From assembly GCA_035502995.1 (NCBI GenBank), contig DATJTW010000062.1:1-64000 (forward strand): a stretch of DNA of 64,000 nt. The letters run 5' to 3'. A program made the position numbers and the translations under genes. The notes beneath the pieces are model-generated. The model ran no database searches and was not told the DNA's origin. It saw only the letters and a list, made by a program, of their open reading frames with translations. This document shows, one piece after another, positions 1 to 8,620 of this stretch (positions are counted from its first letter, which is position 1; each line of letters begins with the position of its first letter). The DNA is from CADEED01 sp035502995. GTDB taxonomy: Bacteria; Pseudomonadota; Gammaproteobacteria; Steroidobacterales; Steroidobacteraceae.

Positions 1-1
1 A

Positions 2-100
2 GCGCCTCGCATCGTCCGTCGAGTGCGTGCGAATCTGGCGGCGAAGGCGCGTTCAAAACTTGAGCTTAAAGAGTTGTCCAAAATGCTCGGCCTTGGCTGA
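2..100 (+). CDS. C-terminal end of an unknown protein cut by the window edge
   Basis: Frame 2 is open from the first base and ends at a TGA at 98-100, giving 32 residues. The tail is basic and amphipathic, with a Lys/Leu/Glu-rich stretch that looks like a genuine helix, and it is the only open frame here that resembles a protein. No family can be named from so short a piece. It could be chance, so confidence is low. Confidence 0.3.
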   Translation, partial: APRIVRRVRANLAAKARSKLELKELSKMLGLG

Positions 101-296
101 CGAAATTTTTACCACAAGCCCAGCACCGCCCCTAGCACCCGCACGATCGAGAAGACAAGATTGCCAGTGCAGCAGGCGAGCTTGCAGTCGCAAGTGGTCG
201 ACAGAAGGAGTCTGTCTCTAGGCGTCGCTTCTAGATCTGCTAACACTCCAACATCTTTCCAAGCCCCAAGTCGAAGACAACATTGACGCGAGTCGC
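101..296. other. Intergenic region, no gene seen
   Basis: This stretch separates the partial gene on the left from the lipoprotein gene on the minus strand. It is more AT-rich than most of the window. The short open frames crossing it are Arg/Ser/Cys-rich and have no plausible ribosome binding site. I see no clear terminator. Confidence 0.5.
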
Positions 297-731
297 CTAG
301 CGGGAAAAATTTTGAACTATTTCACCCTCACCCTTGGGCGCAACAAAAATTATGATCGGGCCATCAGTCGGTGTGAGTCGCGGAGGCGGCGCAGATATGT
401 CCGCCGCAGTTAATTCTGGCAGAAGAGTTACCCGGGTCTTGTCGCCTTCCTCCTGTACAAACAACTTGTAGTTTGCAAGGTTAGCCTTCTTATCGTTCCG
501 TAATGTCTTGAGCGCTAGCTCGATCGCTTCAAGCGCCCGGCCTGAGGCTACAGGCAATGGGCGAAATTTCTCGTCGGAGGTGCCGCTGGACTTCGTTTCT
601 TTGCTGAGCGCCGAGGTTGCGGGACTGGGCGGGTTCGGCGGTCCGCATGCCAAGCATAGAATCGAAGGCAGCATGATCAAAGGCAGCCAGCATGTCTCTC
701 GCCATCCTGTTAATACTTTTTGCCCTCTCAC
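297..731 (-). CDS. Small putative lipoprotein, unknown function
   Basis: This 144-residue protein reads from a GTG at 731. A hydrophobic N-terminus runs into a lipobox ending Leu-Ala-Cys-Gly, with the lipidated Cys at about residue 29. A Pro/Ser/Thr-rich linker follows and then a small globular part with Lys/Glu-rich helices. It is probably anchored in the outer or inner membrane facing the periplasm. I recognise no domain. A later ATG close to the lipobox is possible but would give a very short signal peptide. The gene is more AT-rich than the core of the window, which fits a recently acquired accessory gene next to an Rhs locus. Confidence 0.6.
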   Translation of the reverse strand: MRGQKVLTGWRETCWLPLIMLPSILCLACGPPNPPSPATSALSKETKSSGTSDEKFRPLPVASGRALEAIELALKTLRNDKKANLANYKLFVQEEGDKTRVTLLPELTAADISAPPPRLTPTDGPIIIFVAPKGEGEIVQNFSR

Positions 732-1080
732 TAGTAGCCCTCCATGTTCTTCACGCCGGCCGCCTTTCCGATTTGATTACTGCATCCGCACATCGCGCAA
801 GAACGGGGCTCGTCACGTGCGATAGCAGCCTCTTGCGCTCGCGCTCCAAGGCCCTCTGCGTCGTCGCCCTTATACGCATGGCCGCGCGGCAAGTGAACCC
901 GTCGATGCCGTGACTCAGAGCCGCAGCACCGACGAGCACATGCATGTTACGCGCTAGGTGTTCGGTTGGTTCGGGGAGCTTATGGGGCGCCGCGGCGGGT
1001 CTCGTCCCTGGAGGGGTCTCGCCACGACGCCAACCCGGTTGCAGCGGTTCCTATTAACCCGCCATCTGGTTAGCAGCTGA
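732..1080. other. Intergenic region of about 350 bp, no gene seen
   Basis: No open frame here has both a start with a ribosome binding site and a protein-like composition. A 64-codon minus-strand frame at 751-945 is Arg/Ala-rich and was judged spurious. The region may hold the promoter of the lipoprotein gene that starts at 731 on the minus strand. No convincing hairpin or promoter box is visible. Confidence 0.4.
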
Positions 1081-1638
1081 CTAATCGATGATTTCATCTA
1101 CAACTAGGAGCATTGAGGAACCATCTGGCCCGCAAAAGTCTCGGCCCACGAATGGCGCGCCTCTCCCCTCGATTCTCAGCATAGTTATTTGTTCTATCGA
1201 AACGTCTGCCTTGCCACCAATCCGTCTGAAGTCGACCAAGCGCACTTGTCCCGACTCGATCAATTCTGCTAATAGAAAATTGATACGCAAGAAGTATTGA
1301 ACACCTTCAAGCGCGGGCGCATACAGATCCATCGGCCTTCCGGATGCGAAGTTGTCCCGATATCGTTTCAGTAGTTCTTCATCGACTGGCGAATGCCACC
1401 GCTGTATTCGCTGTGACAGATGAGCATCCAAGTCTTCTGAGCTGACAAGCAGCGCATAGTTGCCCACCTTCGCGTAGTACTCTGGGGTTGCGACTCCACG
1501 CAGCAATTGGATTTGGTGCTTTTTCACAACCCGAGGGGGTATCTCTCTCCCACACGGCTCGGCGAAAGTGTTGGCGCTGGCAGTAGCGGCAGCGAGCAAC
1601 AAACATCCGACTACGACGATGCGCTCATCGATAAACAT
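1081..1638 (-). CDS. Secreted protein of unknown function at the end of the Rhs locus
   Basis: This 185-residue protein starts at ATG 1638, 14 bp after the stop of the upstream gene. The frame is also open to 1695, but that longer start would overlap the neighbour and spoil the signal peptide. From 1638 the N-terminus is a normal Sec signal with a hydrophobic Val/Leu/Ala core and an Ala-x-Ala site near residue 22. The mature part has two Cys residues near its ends (possible disulfide) and no family I recognise. Its place after an Rhs gene and a candidate immunity gene suggests a second immunity or accessory protein acting in the periplasm, but that is inference from position only. Confidence 0.65.
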   Translation of the reverse strand: MFIDERIVVVGCLLLAAATASANTFAEPCGREIPPRVVKKHQIQLLRGVATPEYYAKVGNYALLVSSEDLDAHLSQRIQRWHSPVDEELLKRYRDNFASGRPMDLYAPALEGVQYFLRINFLLAELIESGQVRLVDFRRIGGKADVSIEQITMLRIEGRGAPFVGRDFCGPDGSSMLLVVDEIID

Positions 1639-1652
1639 GTGCGCCAGAGTTC

Positions 1653-2237
1653 TTATTCCCAAGTTGACCACGGCATTAGGTAGCGCGCCGCCCATCGCTC
1701 GTCATCGACATCAAAGCCAAAGTCACCGCTCTTCAGAAATTGTTCGAAAGACTTGCGCAGCTGCTCACGCCCTCCCCATTCATATTCGAGATTCTCGATG
1801 ATCTCGACACTTGCGCCGACAACCGAATAGTTCAGTTGCTCATTTGCGATGAACACCAAGTCTTCGCAAGTGGAGAGTAAGCAAGTGGGATCAGAGAGCA
1901 ATTCGCTCCTTATCCAGGGGGCCAACTCGCTATCGTAGTTGGCGACGTAGCGGAAGTAAGGCCGGAACCCACCGAGATCGCCAATCAATACTTGACCATC
2001 TGAGTATCGCGAGAAGAAGGACTCAAGTATTCCGGCATCTCGATATCCGTGACGTTCTTGCCTTGGGACTATGCCACCGGCGATTGCGCGCGCTTGATCT
2101 GTTGCGGGCCACCAAACTTTTTGAAGCGGGTATTTCTCAACAGGTGCATCTCGCTCACTCGCGATTGCACTGAAGCGCCAATCGGCTTGAGCCTTTTCGG
2201 CCGACGTGAGGTTACGAACTGATTTCGGCGCCTTCAT
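1653..2237 (-). CDS. Candidate immunity protein for the Rhs tip, unknown family
   Basis: This 194-residue protein is acidic, has no signal peptide or membrane segment, and so is probably cytoplasmic. It is rich in Tyr/Trp/Glu and reads from ATG 2237, 58 bp after the Rhs stop on the same strand. Polymorphic toxin loci usually place the cognate immunity gene directly after the toxin, and such genes are small, acidic, AT-richer than the core and poorly conserved, all of which this gene matches. No named immunity domain is recognised. The function is inferred from position and composition only. Confidence 0.6.
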   Translation of the reverse strand: MKAPKSVRNLTSAEKAQADWRFSAIASERDAPVEKYPLQKVWWPATDQARAIAGGIVPRQERHGYRDAGILESFFSRYSDGQVLIGDLGGFRPYFRYVANYDSELAPWIRSELLSDPTCLLSTCEDLVFIANEQLNYSVVGASVEIIENLEYEWGGREQLRKSFEQFLKSGDFGFDVDDERWAARYLMPWSTWE

Positions 2238-2295
2238 TTAGAGCGAACAACGCGACCGAGCATTCATACCAAGGGTGCAAACATGGACGTTTCAA

Positions 2296-4881
2296 CTACT
2301 CCTGCTTTTGTGGAAACCTAACCTTGCTCACCGAGTCGCCGTTAGAATCTTGCACGTCGATTGTCCGCGGCCCGCTTGCAGATGGCCGGTCCACGACGCG
2401 CGATCCATCCGGAAGTGTCACAACCTCCACTTTACCGCGTTGACCATCCTTCGTCGTTGACGTTGCGCCATCTAGACCTCGAACGCCCTTCATAGTCTCG
2501 TCGGCCGACTTTCCGGTCGGAGAGTCACCATAAATCTTTGTGCCGATGGACGTGACACGATCCGCTTCCTTTCCGCCGGTCACAACGTCCTCGGCGTCAG
2601 CAAGCCCAGTTGTTGGCGTTTCCGCAGGCGTGGGCTCACTTTCGGTTGCAGCTTGCATAGCGTTGTCTCGAATACGTTCCGAAACGAACTCATATGCTTT
2701 GTTCAGTGCATACCCCCCCAAGGCTACGGCGCCGGCAGTCAAGACAACGTCACCAACCTCAAGCGCTGGTACTACTAGCACCCCCACTCGTCCGGAAGGA
2801 TCGTTTCTATTTAGCGGATCCTGCCCGACATACGCGTACATGTTCATGTCGTCTTTGTAGAAGATCGGGTCCGTCTGTAAGAATCGGCCCGTCTTCGGCG
2901 AATAGATACGTGCCTTGTAGTAGTTGAGACCTAAATCTTTCAGCCACACTTGTCCGCTAAAACCAAATCGACCGTCATTTAAGGCACCTGCGATACCGTA
3001 CGGATCGTATTTGTTCGCCTGAGTGGAGACCCCGGCGTTGTCAGCTAGCGCAACGATTGAGCCTTGGTGGTCCGCATATAGGTATCGACGTACCCCGCTG
3101 CCGACCGGCGCATTGCTGTATTGAACCAATGGCTCGTCCACTTGCCCACTGTGGACGTATCGCCGAGTCATGCCGGCACCGACATACTCATTCACTAGCG
3201 CATCACCGTCATAGACAAAGTCTGTCGTCGTCCCTGCTACGGTAATTCGCGCGAGCCGGCCTAGAACGTCGTAGCGCAATACAGACGCCGGACTTGTTGT
3301 AGCGACGAGATGATTTTCCATGTCATAGGTAAACGACATCCCGTTGCCATCGGCAGTGAGATTGCCTTTGGTGTCATGTGAGACCAAATTCCCATCGATC
3401 TGCGTGTACTGGTTGAGACCATTCACGTCATAGACGCCGACTCGATTGTTCGCCTCGGTGTAGTTGTACAGCGAGTTGCTCTGGGTTAGTGCGGTAATCT
3501 GGTTCGCGAAGTTGTAAGAGAACCCATTGGTTAGATCGTTGGCAGTACCGGAAAGGTTCTGCGTGAATGTCCACAGCCGAAGCGCATTGTCCGTCGTGTA
3601 CGAAGTGACCGAGCCACCAGGCCGCGTGATATCTGCGCGTCGACCTTCAGCCGAGTAATGGATGACCAAATACGCGTTCGGATCGGTCGTGTTGCACGCT
3701 GGTGCCGCGGCTGACTCGCCGAGCGAACACACTCGATTGAGCCCGTCCCGGTTGTAGGTGAAGTACACGCCGTCTGGATGCGTGATGCGGGTGCGATTGC
3801 CTTCGGTATCGTATTGGTAGGTCAGTTCGCGCGTGGTTCCCGACATTCTCGACTTGCGCGACGTCAGGTTGCCGAGCCCGTCGAACGCGTTCGTCTCACC
3901 CTCCCCGCTCGTGTCACAAGACGTCGTCGCCGCGGTGCCGAAGCAGGAGTACCGAGTGAGCCCACGCAGGTCATAGCCGTAGCTCACGTCATCGGAATAC
4001 GTGTTGTTCGAAAGATTCTTGAAGGTGAGGCGGTTGTTGTTGTCGTAGGTATTGGTGATCGTCGACCCGTCTCGCTTGGTCTCGATCGTCACGTTGCCGT
4101 TGTTGTCGTACTGGTACTGGTTGAAATCCGCGGGATTGGTGTAGTGCGGCGCGTAGGGCGACGGATAGACACGCTTGTCGAGGCGCCAATTGCTGTCGTA
4201 CTTCAACTCTGTGCGATTGCCATTGGCGTCTTCCTGCCACTGGATGACACCGCGCGCGTAGTAAGTGTTCGTCACGTAGGTCTGTTCGAGTGATGTGCCG
4301 ACGGCACGCTTCTCGGTGAGCACCTGGTCCCAGCCGTCGTACGTGAACTTCGTGATGCGGTCGGGCTGATCTGGTGCCGATGCGCCGAGCACACAGGCAT
4401 CGGGCTCCGGCGAACCGAAGACCGCCGAGTTCATTCGCACGACCTTGCACAGCACGCGGTCCGACGTGTCGTAGCTGTACTGCACCAGCGATTCGGTCGT
4501 GATGCCGTCCTTGCCAATGACGCGTTCCGCGCTCTTCCGCCCTTGGTTGTCGTACTCGAAAGTTCGAGTCTGATAGATCGAAAAGCCTGACCAATTCTTC
4601 GGCTCGTAGCTTTCGTCTAGCCAACTCGACAGTTTGCCGATCTGCGTCTTGATCAGGAGACCCGCGGTCGCCGAGCCGGGCTCGCCATAAGTGTTTCGGG
4701 TCGCCGGATAGCCCAGCGGCCCACCGTTGTCGGGGCTCGGTGAGATCGTCCCTGTAACTTGACCCGCGACGTTGTATCGGGTTGCAAACGTGAAAGGCGC
4801 GGCCACCTGCTGTGCCGCCACCGGCGTTGCGAGTCCAGCCGCCATCGCGCCGAGCGCGAGAGTCAGGATCAGGCGATTCAC
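2296..4881 (-). CDS. Rhs core protein with variable C-terminal tip
   Basis: This 861-residue protein reads from GTG 4881, whose bases overlap the stop of the upstream gene as GTGA; an alternative GTG lies at 4899. A Sec signal peptide comes first (cleavage after an Ala-Gln-Gln-like site near residue 25). YD/RHS repeats follow, recognisable by Tyr-Asp, Gly-Asn and Asp-x-x-Gly-Arg patterns. At about 575-698 sits the RHS-associated core, with YDPYG, GRFLQTDPI and a final DPSGR. The last 163 residues (2296-2787) are a tip unlike the core, starting with a hydrophobic stretch and then a Thr/Glu-rich and a compact basic part. In Rhs proteins the repeats form a shell around a toxic tip. The tip belongs to no family I can name, so toxicity is inferred. 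Confidence 0.85.
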   Translation of the reverse strand: MNRLILTLALGAMAAGLATPVAAQQVAAPFTFATRYNVAGQVTGTISPSPDNGGPLGYPATRNTYGEPGSATAGLLIKTQIGKLSSWLDESYEPKNWSGFSIYQTRTFEYDNQGRKSAERVIGKDGITTESLVQYSYDTSDRVLCKVVRMNSAVFGSPEPDACVLGASAPDQPDRITKFTYDGWDQVLTEKRAVGTSLEQTYVTNTYYARGVIQWQEDANGNRTELKYDSNWRLDKRVYPSPYAPHYTNPADFNQYQYDNNGNVTIETKRDGSTITNTYDNNNRLTFKNLSNNTYSDDVSYGYDLRGLTRYSCFGTAATTSCDTSGEGETNAFDGLGNLTSRKSRMSGTTRELTYQYDTEGNRTRITHPDGVYFTYNRDGLNRVCSLGESAAAPACNTTDPNAYLVIHYSAEGRRADITRPGGSVTSYTTDNALRLWTFTQNLSGTANDLTNGFSYNFANQITALTQSNSLYNYTEANNRVGVYDVNGLNQYTQIDGNLVSHDTKGNLTADGNGMSFTYDMENHLVATTSPASVLRYDVLGRLARITVAGTTTDFVYDGDALVNEYVGAGMTRRYVHSGQVDEPLVQYSNAPVGSGVRRYLYADHQGSIVALADNAGVSTQANKYDPYGIAGALNDGRFGFSGQVWLKDLGLNYYKARIYSPKTGRFLQTDPIFYKDDMNMYAYVGQDPLNRNDPSGRVGVLVVPALEVGDVVLTAGAVALGGYALNKAYEFVSERIRDNAMQAATESEPTPAETPTTGLADAEDVVTGGKEADRVTSIGTKIYGDSPTGKSADETMKGVRGLDGATSTTKDGQRGKVEVVTLPDGSRVVDRPSASGPRTIDVQDSNGDSVSKVRFPQKQE

Positions 4882-6764
4882 GGCGTCACCCCCGGGCACG
4901 AAGCCAGATTTGCGTTCGGCGTCGTCACGCCAATCTGATTCCCGAAATCGTCGTACCGATAACAGGTGCGCCGACTCCCGGTGGGCGATGTGACGAGCAT
5001 GCCGGTCAAGAGCAAGTTCGGATGGTTGTACTCGAACGTCGTCACCACCTCATCGGCGCCAGCGCAGGTACCGCCACTCGCCGCGCTGTTGATACAGTAT
5101 TTCTCGGACGTCTTCATCCAGATGCCCTGAGAGCTCAGTGTCTTGACGCCCGCGCTGTTGTAGTAAGTGGCGAACAGCTGGGTGTACCCGTATCGCGTCT
5201 GCGCACGCAGCCCTTCCTTATTGGCGGGGTACGTGATCTTGGTCACCTGACCCGACGTAGAATCGTATTCGTAGTCCGTCCAGTTGCCGTTGGCATCGCG
5301 GATGCGCGTCGCCTGGTTGCAGGTCTTGCGATTCGTGCAGGTCGTCGGGTATTCGGCCTGCCGCTCGAACGCCGTCACGTTATAGGTGACCTTCGTCAGG
5401 TTGCTGCGCGTGTTGTAGAAGTATTGCTCGACGGGAGCGCCTGTCTTCTCGAACTTAATCGGGAAGTTTCTTCTCGTCGTTTCGAACCAGATGCGGCCGT
5501 CCAGGGTGTCGACGTAGTAAGTCCCGCTTGGATTCCCTTCGTACTTCTGCTGATGCACGAGATAGACGCCGCCCTCGGAGTTTCCGAGGTTCTGCGTATC
5601 CGTACCCTGATACTGCTGGTTGATCGTGTAAGTACCGCCCAACCCGAGTCGCAACGCATTCTTGACCACGCCGGCGGTCTGCAATCGATAGTCCAGGCGA
5701 AACATGTTGGCCGCGAAGAGGTTCTTGTAGTCGTAGACGTACTTGGCCGAGGTGGCACCGGCCAACGTAACTTCCTTGAGTCGCGGCGAGAATTGCGTGT
5801 TCAGCACGTAAGGTGGGACGACGTCGTTGTCGTCGTTCAAGGAGAGGTCGTACGCGTGGAACTTGTATGTCGTCACCCGCTGCGCAGAGTCGGTGACCTT
5901 CACCAGGCTATCGCCGATGTACATGGTGCGCGGCATCCCGGCGGGCCACTCGAACTTCGCCGTGGGCCATTCATTGCCGGCGGCGGCGCAGGTGGCGATG
6001 GTCCACGGGCAATAGACCTTCCACGCGTTGATGCCGCGGACATAGAGCGGGTTATAAAGCACCCAATTCGAGCTGACAGCGGGCGCCTGCAAACCGGCAG
6101 GTTCGGTCTTGTCGAGCGGTGGGTTGGTGGCGTCGAAGTAGTACTTGAGCTGAAAGCCCGTGTTCGTGTTTACGCTGCCCTGCTTCACCCAGATCGTGAA
6201 GCCATTGGGATAGTCGACCTGGCTCAACACGCCGCCGTTACTGGCCGGAAGACCGGTTCCGCCGCGCTCGAAGTGAACGACCGTTCCATCAGGCTTGGTC
6301 CACAAGAATTCGGTACCTGACACCTCGAGCGTGTGCCGCTCGTCGTTGATCGCCGTGTAGCCCGTGACGCCGGTGTACTCGAAGCTCTGCGAGTCCGACC
6401 AGTCCTGCACCCGCATGACATCAGTAATCGTGCAGGAGGAAGGCTCGCACTGCCGGACGTTCATCGCGCGGTTGTAGTATTTGTCGGCGAATCCACGATA
6501 ACTCGGGTAGTTGAACTCGTTCGCGTACACCGAGACGCTGTGCGAAAGCCCCATAGCACCGCCGATGCTCAGCGTGTTCAGGCTGTTCGTGACCTGTCCG
6601 TTCGCCATGTTCACGCCGAGTTTGTCGACGAATTGCACCGGAGGGCGCTCCAGGTCAGCAGCATAAGCTGCGATGGACGAGGAGATGCCGACGAGCAAGA
6701 TCATCGCGCGCGCGCCGATGCGAAAGACGGTGTTGTTCATTTTTGACATCTCTCGCTTGTTCAC
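4878..6764 (-). CDS. Secreted Rhs/YD-repeat protein, middle part of a split Rhs system
   Basis: This 628-residue protein reads from GTG 6764, which overlaps the previous stop as GTGA. An ATG at 6740 follows a GAGAG stretch and is an equally good start. Either start gives a Sec signal peptide ending in an Ala-Tyr-Ala-Ala site. The mature N-terminus describes an outer beta-rich domain with aromatic residues and Cys pairs. Toward the C-terminus YD-type repeats appear (Asp-Ala-Asn-Gly-Asn-Trp, YGYT and YEYD motifs), and the protein ends in a Cys-Tyr-Arg-Tyr-Asp repeat where a full-length Rhs protein would continue. The next gene takes up the repeats, so the two chains together resemble one conventional Rhs protein of about 1,500 residues. 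Confidence 0.8.
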   Translation of the reverse strand: MNKREMSKMNNTVFRIGARAMILLVGISSSIAAYAADLERPPVQFVDKLGVNMANGQVTNSLNTLSIGGAMGLSHSVSVYANEFNYPSYRGFADKYYNRAMNVRQCEPSSCTITDVMRVQDWSDSQSFEYTGVTGYTAINDERHTLEVSGTEFLWTKPDGTVVHFERGGTGLPASNGGVLSQVDYPNGFTIWVKQGSVNTNTGFQLKYYFDATNPPLDKTEPAGLQAPAVSSNWVLYNPLYVRGINAWKVYCPWTIATCAAAGNEWPTAKFEWPAGMPRTMYIGDSLVKVTDSAQRVTTYKFHAYDLSLNDDNDVVPPYVLNTQFSPRLKEVTLAGATSAKYVYDYKNLFAANMFRLDYRLQTAGVVKNALRLGLGGTYTINQQYQGTDTQNLGNSEGGVYLVHQQKYEGNPSGTYYVDTLDGRIWFETTRRNFPIKFEKTGAPVEQYFYNTRSNLTKVTYNVTAFERQAEYPTTCTNRKTCNQATRIRDANGNWTDYEYDSTSGQVTKITYPANKEGLRAQTRYGYTQLFATYYNSAGVKTLSSQGIWMKTSEKYCINSAASGGTCAGADEVVTTFEYNHPNLLLTGMLVTSPTGSRRTCYRYDDFGNQIGVTTPNANLASCPGVTP

Positions 6765-8380
6765 GGGTAGTCGGTCTGGACGCTGCAGGCTTGCGCGTTA
6801 CATGCCTTGACCCACTTCGGCCGGTAGTCGTTCGGAATCCCGGTGTACCCGGGCGCGCCGCAATACGAGTAAGTCTTGCTGGTCGCCGGCGCATTCACGT
6901 TGTATTGAAAATTTCCGCTGCGATCGCGAACGATGTAGTACGTTGCGCCCGACATCGCATCCCAACCAGCCTGCCACGAGCAGTTCTGGTTTCCGTTGGT
7001 CCAAAGCCCGGTGGGTTTCGGCGGAGCAACGTTGCTGACGACGGTGGGGCCTCCTGCGACGAAGCCACTACACTCCGCACCATTGCAGGCACGCACGTGA
7101 TACCAATAGCTGCCGTTCTGGCGGCCGAGCATCGTGTTCGACGTGCCGGGGAGGTTGTAGACCATGGTCTCTCCTGAGAAGGAGGAGTTCGTGGCCTCCC
7201 ACAGCTGGTAGGCGCTGACGTTCCCGGTGGCAGTTCCCCAGCTCACCAAGATGTTTCCTGTGTTGTTGGTCGACGGAACCGTGATCGAAGAAGGTACCGA
7301 CGGAGATAGCGTCACGGTGGTCTGGTTCGCGCCGGATGCATACCCGCTGCACTGCGAACCATTGCAGGCCCTCACGCGGTAGTAATAAACATTGTTGCCG
7401 CGCCCGCTCAACGAAGCAGGCTTGGTCGGCTGATTGAATACGAGTGTCGGGCTCGTGAAACTCGAATTCGTCGCCTCATAGAGCTCGTACGCGGTCACGG
7501 TTCCGGTCGCGTCTCCCCACGTGATCGAGTACGAGCCTGTGTTGTTGTATGACGGCACGACCATCGTCCCCGGCGTGCTCGGCGGGATCGTGACGGTGGT
7601 CTGGTTTGGGCCCGAAGCGTTCGGGCCGCAGGACCAGCCATTGCAAGCCTGGACGCGGTAGTAATAAGTGCCGTTCGTCCGGGTAAGTCCCGTGCTGAGA
7701 CCTGTGTTGGAGTACACATTCGACTCCGGCGAAAAACCGGAGTTGGTGGACTCATACAACTTATATGTCGAGACGTTGCCGCTCGCCGAGGTCCAGCTGA
7801 CTGTAAACGAGCCAGTATTGCTCGTGCTCGGCACGGAGAACGAGCCCGGCGCGCCGGGCGCGATCTTCACGTCGACCGCGTTTCCGCCGGTCTTGAACGC
7901 GGTACATGCGCTGCCGGCGCAGCCCCGCACGCGATAGTAGAAGTTGCCGTCGCCGTGTCCGGAGAGGGAGGCGCTGGTGCCCGGACCTGTGAATACCTTC
8001 GTCGACGTTGCGAAATTCGAGACCGCGGACTCATAAAGCTCGTAGCCAGTGACCGTCCCGCCTGCGGTCCAACTCACGGTGTAGCTGCCCGTCGCACTCT
8101 GCGGCGGCACGCTGATAGTCGCAGGGGCCGCTTGACCGAGAGTTTCGGTGACGCCCGAGCGATTGCCGGCTGCGTCCAACTGATACGTCGTGACGTTCCC
8201 GTTGGCGTGCGTGACCTCGATGAGCCGGCCGAGCGCGTCGTATTTGTACCCAGTGGTGGCAGCGAACGCTGCTGCTGTAGCGAGCGCCGCGATCGCGACC
8301 ACCCCGAGCCGGGCCGATGCCCGAGCAGCCCTGTGCCTTCGCCCGCCGCGAGATTCAAACTCGATCCGATTGCTTTGCAT
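6761..8380 (-). CDS. Secreted protein with one YD repeat and five fibronectin-III-like repeats
   Basis: This 539-residue protein reads from ATG 8380. A long basic N-terminus leads into a hydrophobic signal (about residues 24-41). One YD repeat follows (about 42-80, with YDALGRL and AAGNR). Five modules of about 88 residues come next, each with a Val-Pro start, a T-V-S-W strand, a Y-x-L-Y/W-E-x-x-x-S-x-F segment and a closing R-x-C-x-G-x-x-C. Each module therefore carries a Cys pair that may form a disulfide. These look like fibronectin type III or carbohydrate-binding beta-sandwich repeats. It is the first gene of the Rhs operon, so it may be an adhesin or a surface stalk for the other two proteins. 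Confidence 0.8.
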   Translation of the reverse strand: MQSNRIEFESRGGRRHRAARASARLGVVAIAALATAAAFAATTGYKYDALGRLIEVTHANGNVTTYQLDAAGNRSGVTETLGQAAPATISVPPQSATGSYTVSWTAGGTVTGYELYESAVSNFATSTKVFTGPGTSASLSGHGDGNFYYRVRGCAGSACTAFKTGGNAVDVKIAPGAPGSFSVPSTSNTGSFTVSWTSASGNVSTYKLYESTNSGFSPESNVYSNTGLSTGLTRTNGTYYYRVQACNGWSCGPNASGPNQTTVTIPPSTPGTMVVPSYNNTGSYSITWGDATGTVTAYELYEATNSSFTSPTLVFNQPTKPASLSGRGNNVYYYRVRACNGSQCSGYASGANQTTVTLSPSVPSSITVPSTNNTGNILVSWGTATGNVSAYQLWEATNSSFSGETMVYNLPGTSNTMLGRQNGSYWYHVRACNGAECSGFVAGGPTVVSNVAPPKPTGLWTNGNQNCSWQAGWDAMSGATYYIVRDRSGNFQYNVNAPATSKTYSYCGAPGYTGIPNDYRPKWVKACNAQACSVQTDYP

Positions 8381-8594
8381 GCGTCTGCCCTATTGAACAC
8401 GCGCCGCTCTTCGTGCGGCTCTGTGTCATCCGTGACGCAGCCTTCCCCGATCGGTAGTAAGTGTCGTGAGTTCTGGAACTCTCTCACCCACGAGCAGAAC
8501 TATTTGGGTGCACTTCGATCGGAAACGCGTTTGGATCGGTATGAGGCCGCTCTCGATTCGTGGAATGCTTCGGCTACTTTGTTTATCTTCTCGT

Positions 8595-8608
8595 CACGTG
8601 GCCACGTG
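8595..8608. promoter_or_regulatory. Perfect palindrome CACGTGGCCACGTG, possible operator
   Basis: This 14-bp perfect palindrome ends 12 bp before the TonB-like start codon, in the 240-bp space between divergent genes. A second inverted repeat, GAGTTC-TG-GAACTC, lies at 8468-8481. Either could be a regulator binding site for one or both directions. No regulator gene lies next to them. Confidence 0.4.
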
Positions 8609-8620
8609 CATGACGTACCG

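Noticed and set aside
751..945. Small minus-strand gene of 64 codons
   Set aside because: Arg/Ala-rich, no ribosome site, no relation to the neighbouring genes.
6761..8380. Regularly spaced repeats suggesting a CRISPR array
   Set aside because: The period is about 264 bp and the copies diverge; they encode fibronectin-like modules and have no short identical repeats with spacers.
7955..8620. Long N-terminal extension of the TonB-like protein
   Set aside because: It is antisense to the fibronectin-repeat gene and Arg/Cys-rich. The membrane helix and TonB domain lie after ATG 8621.
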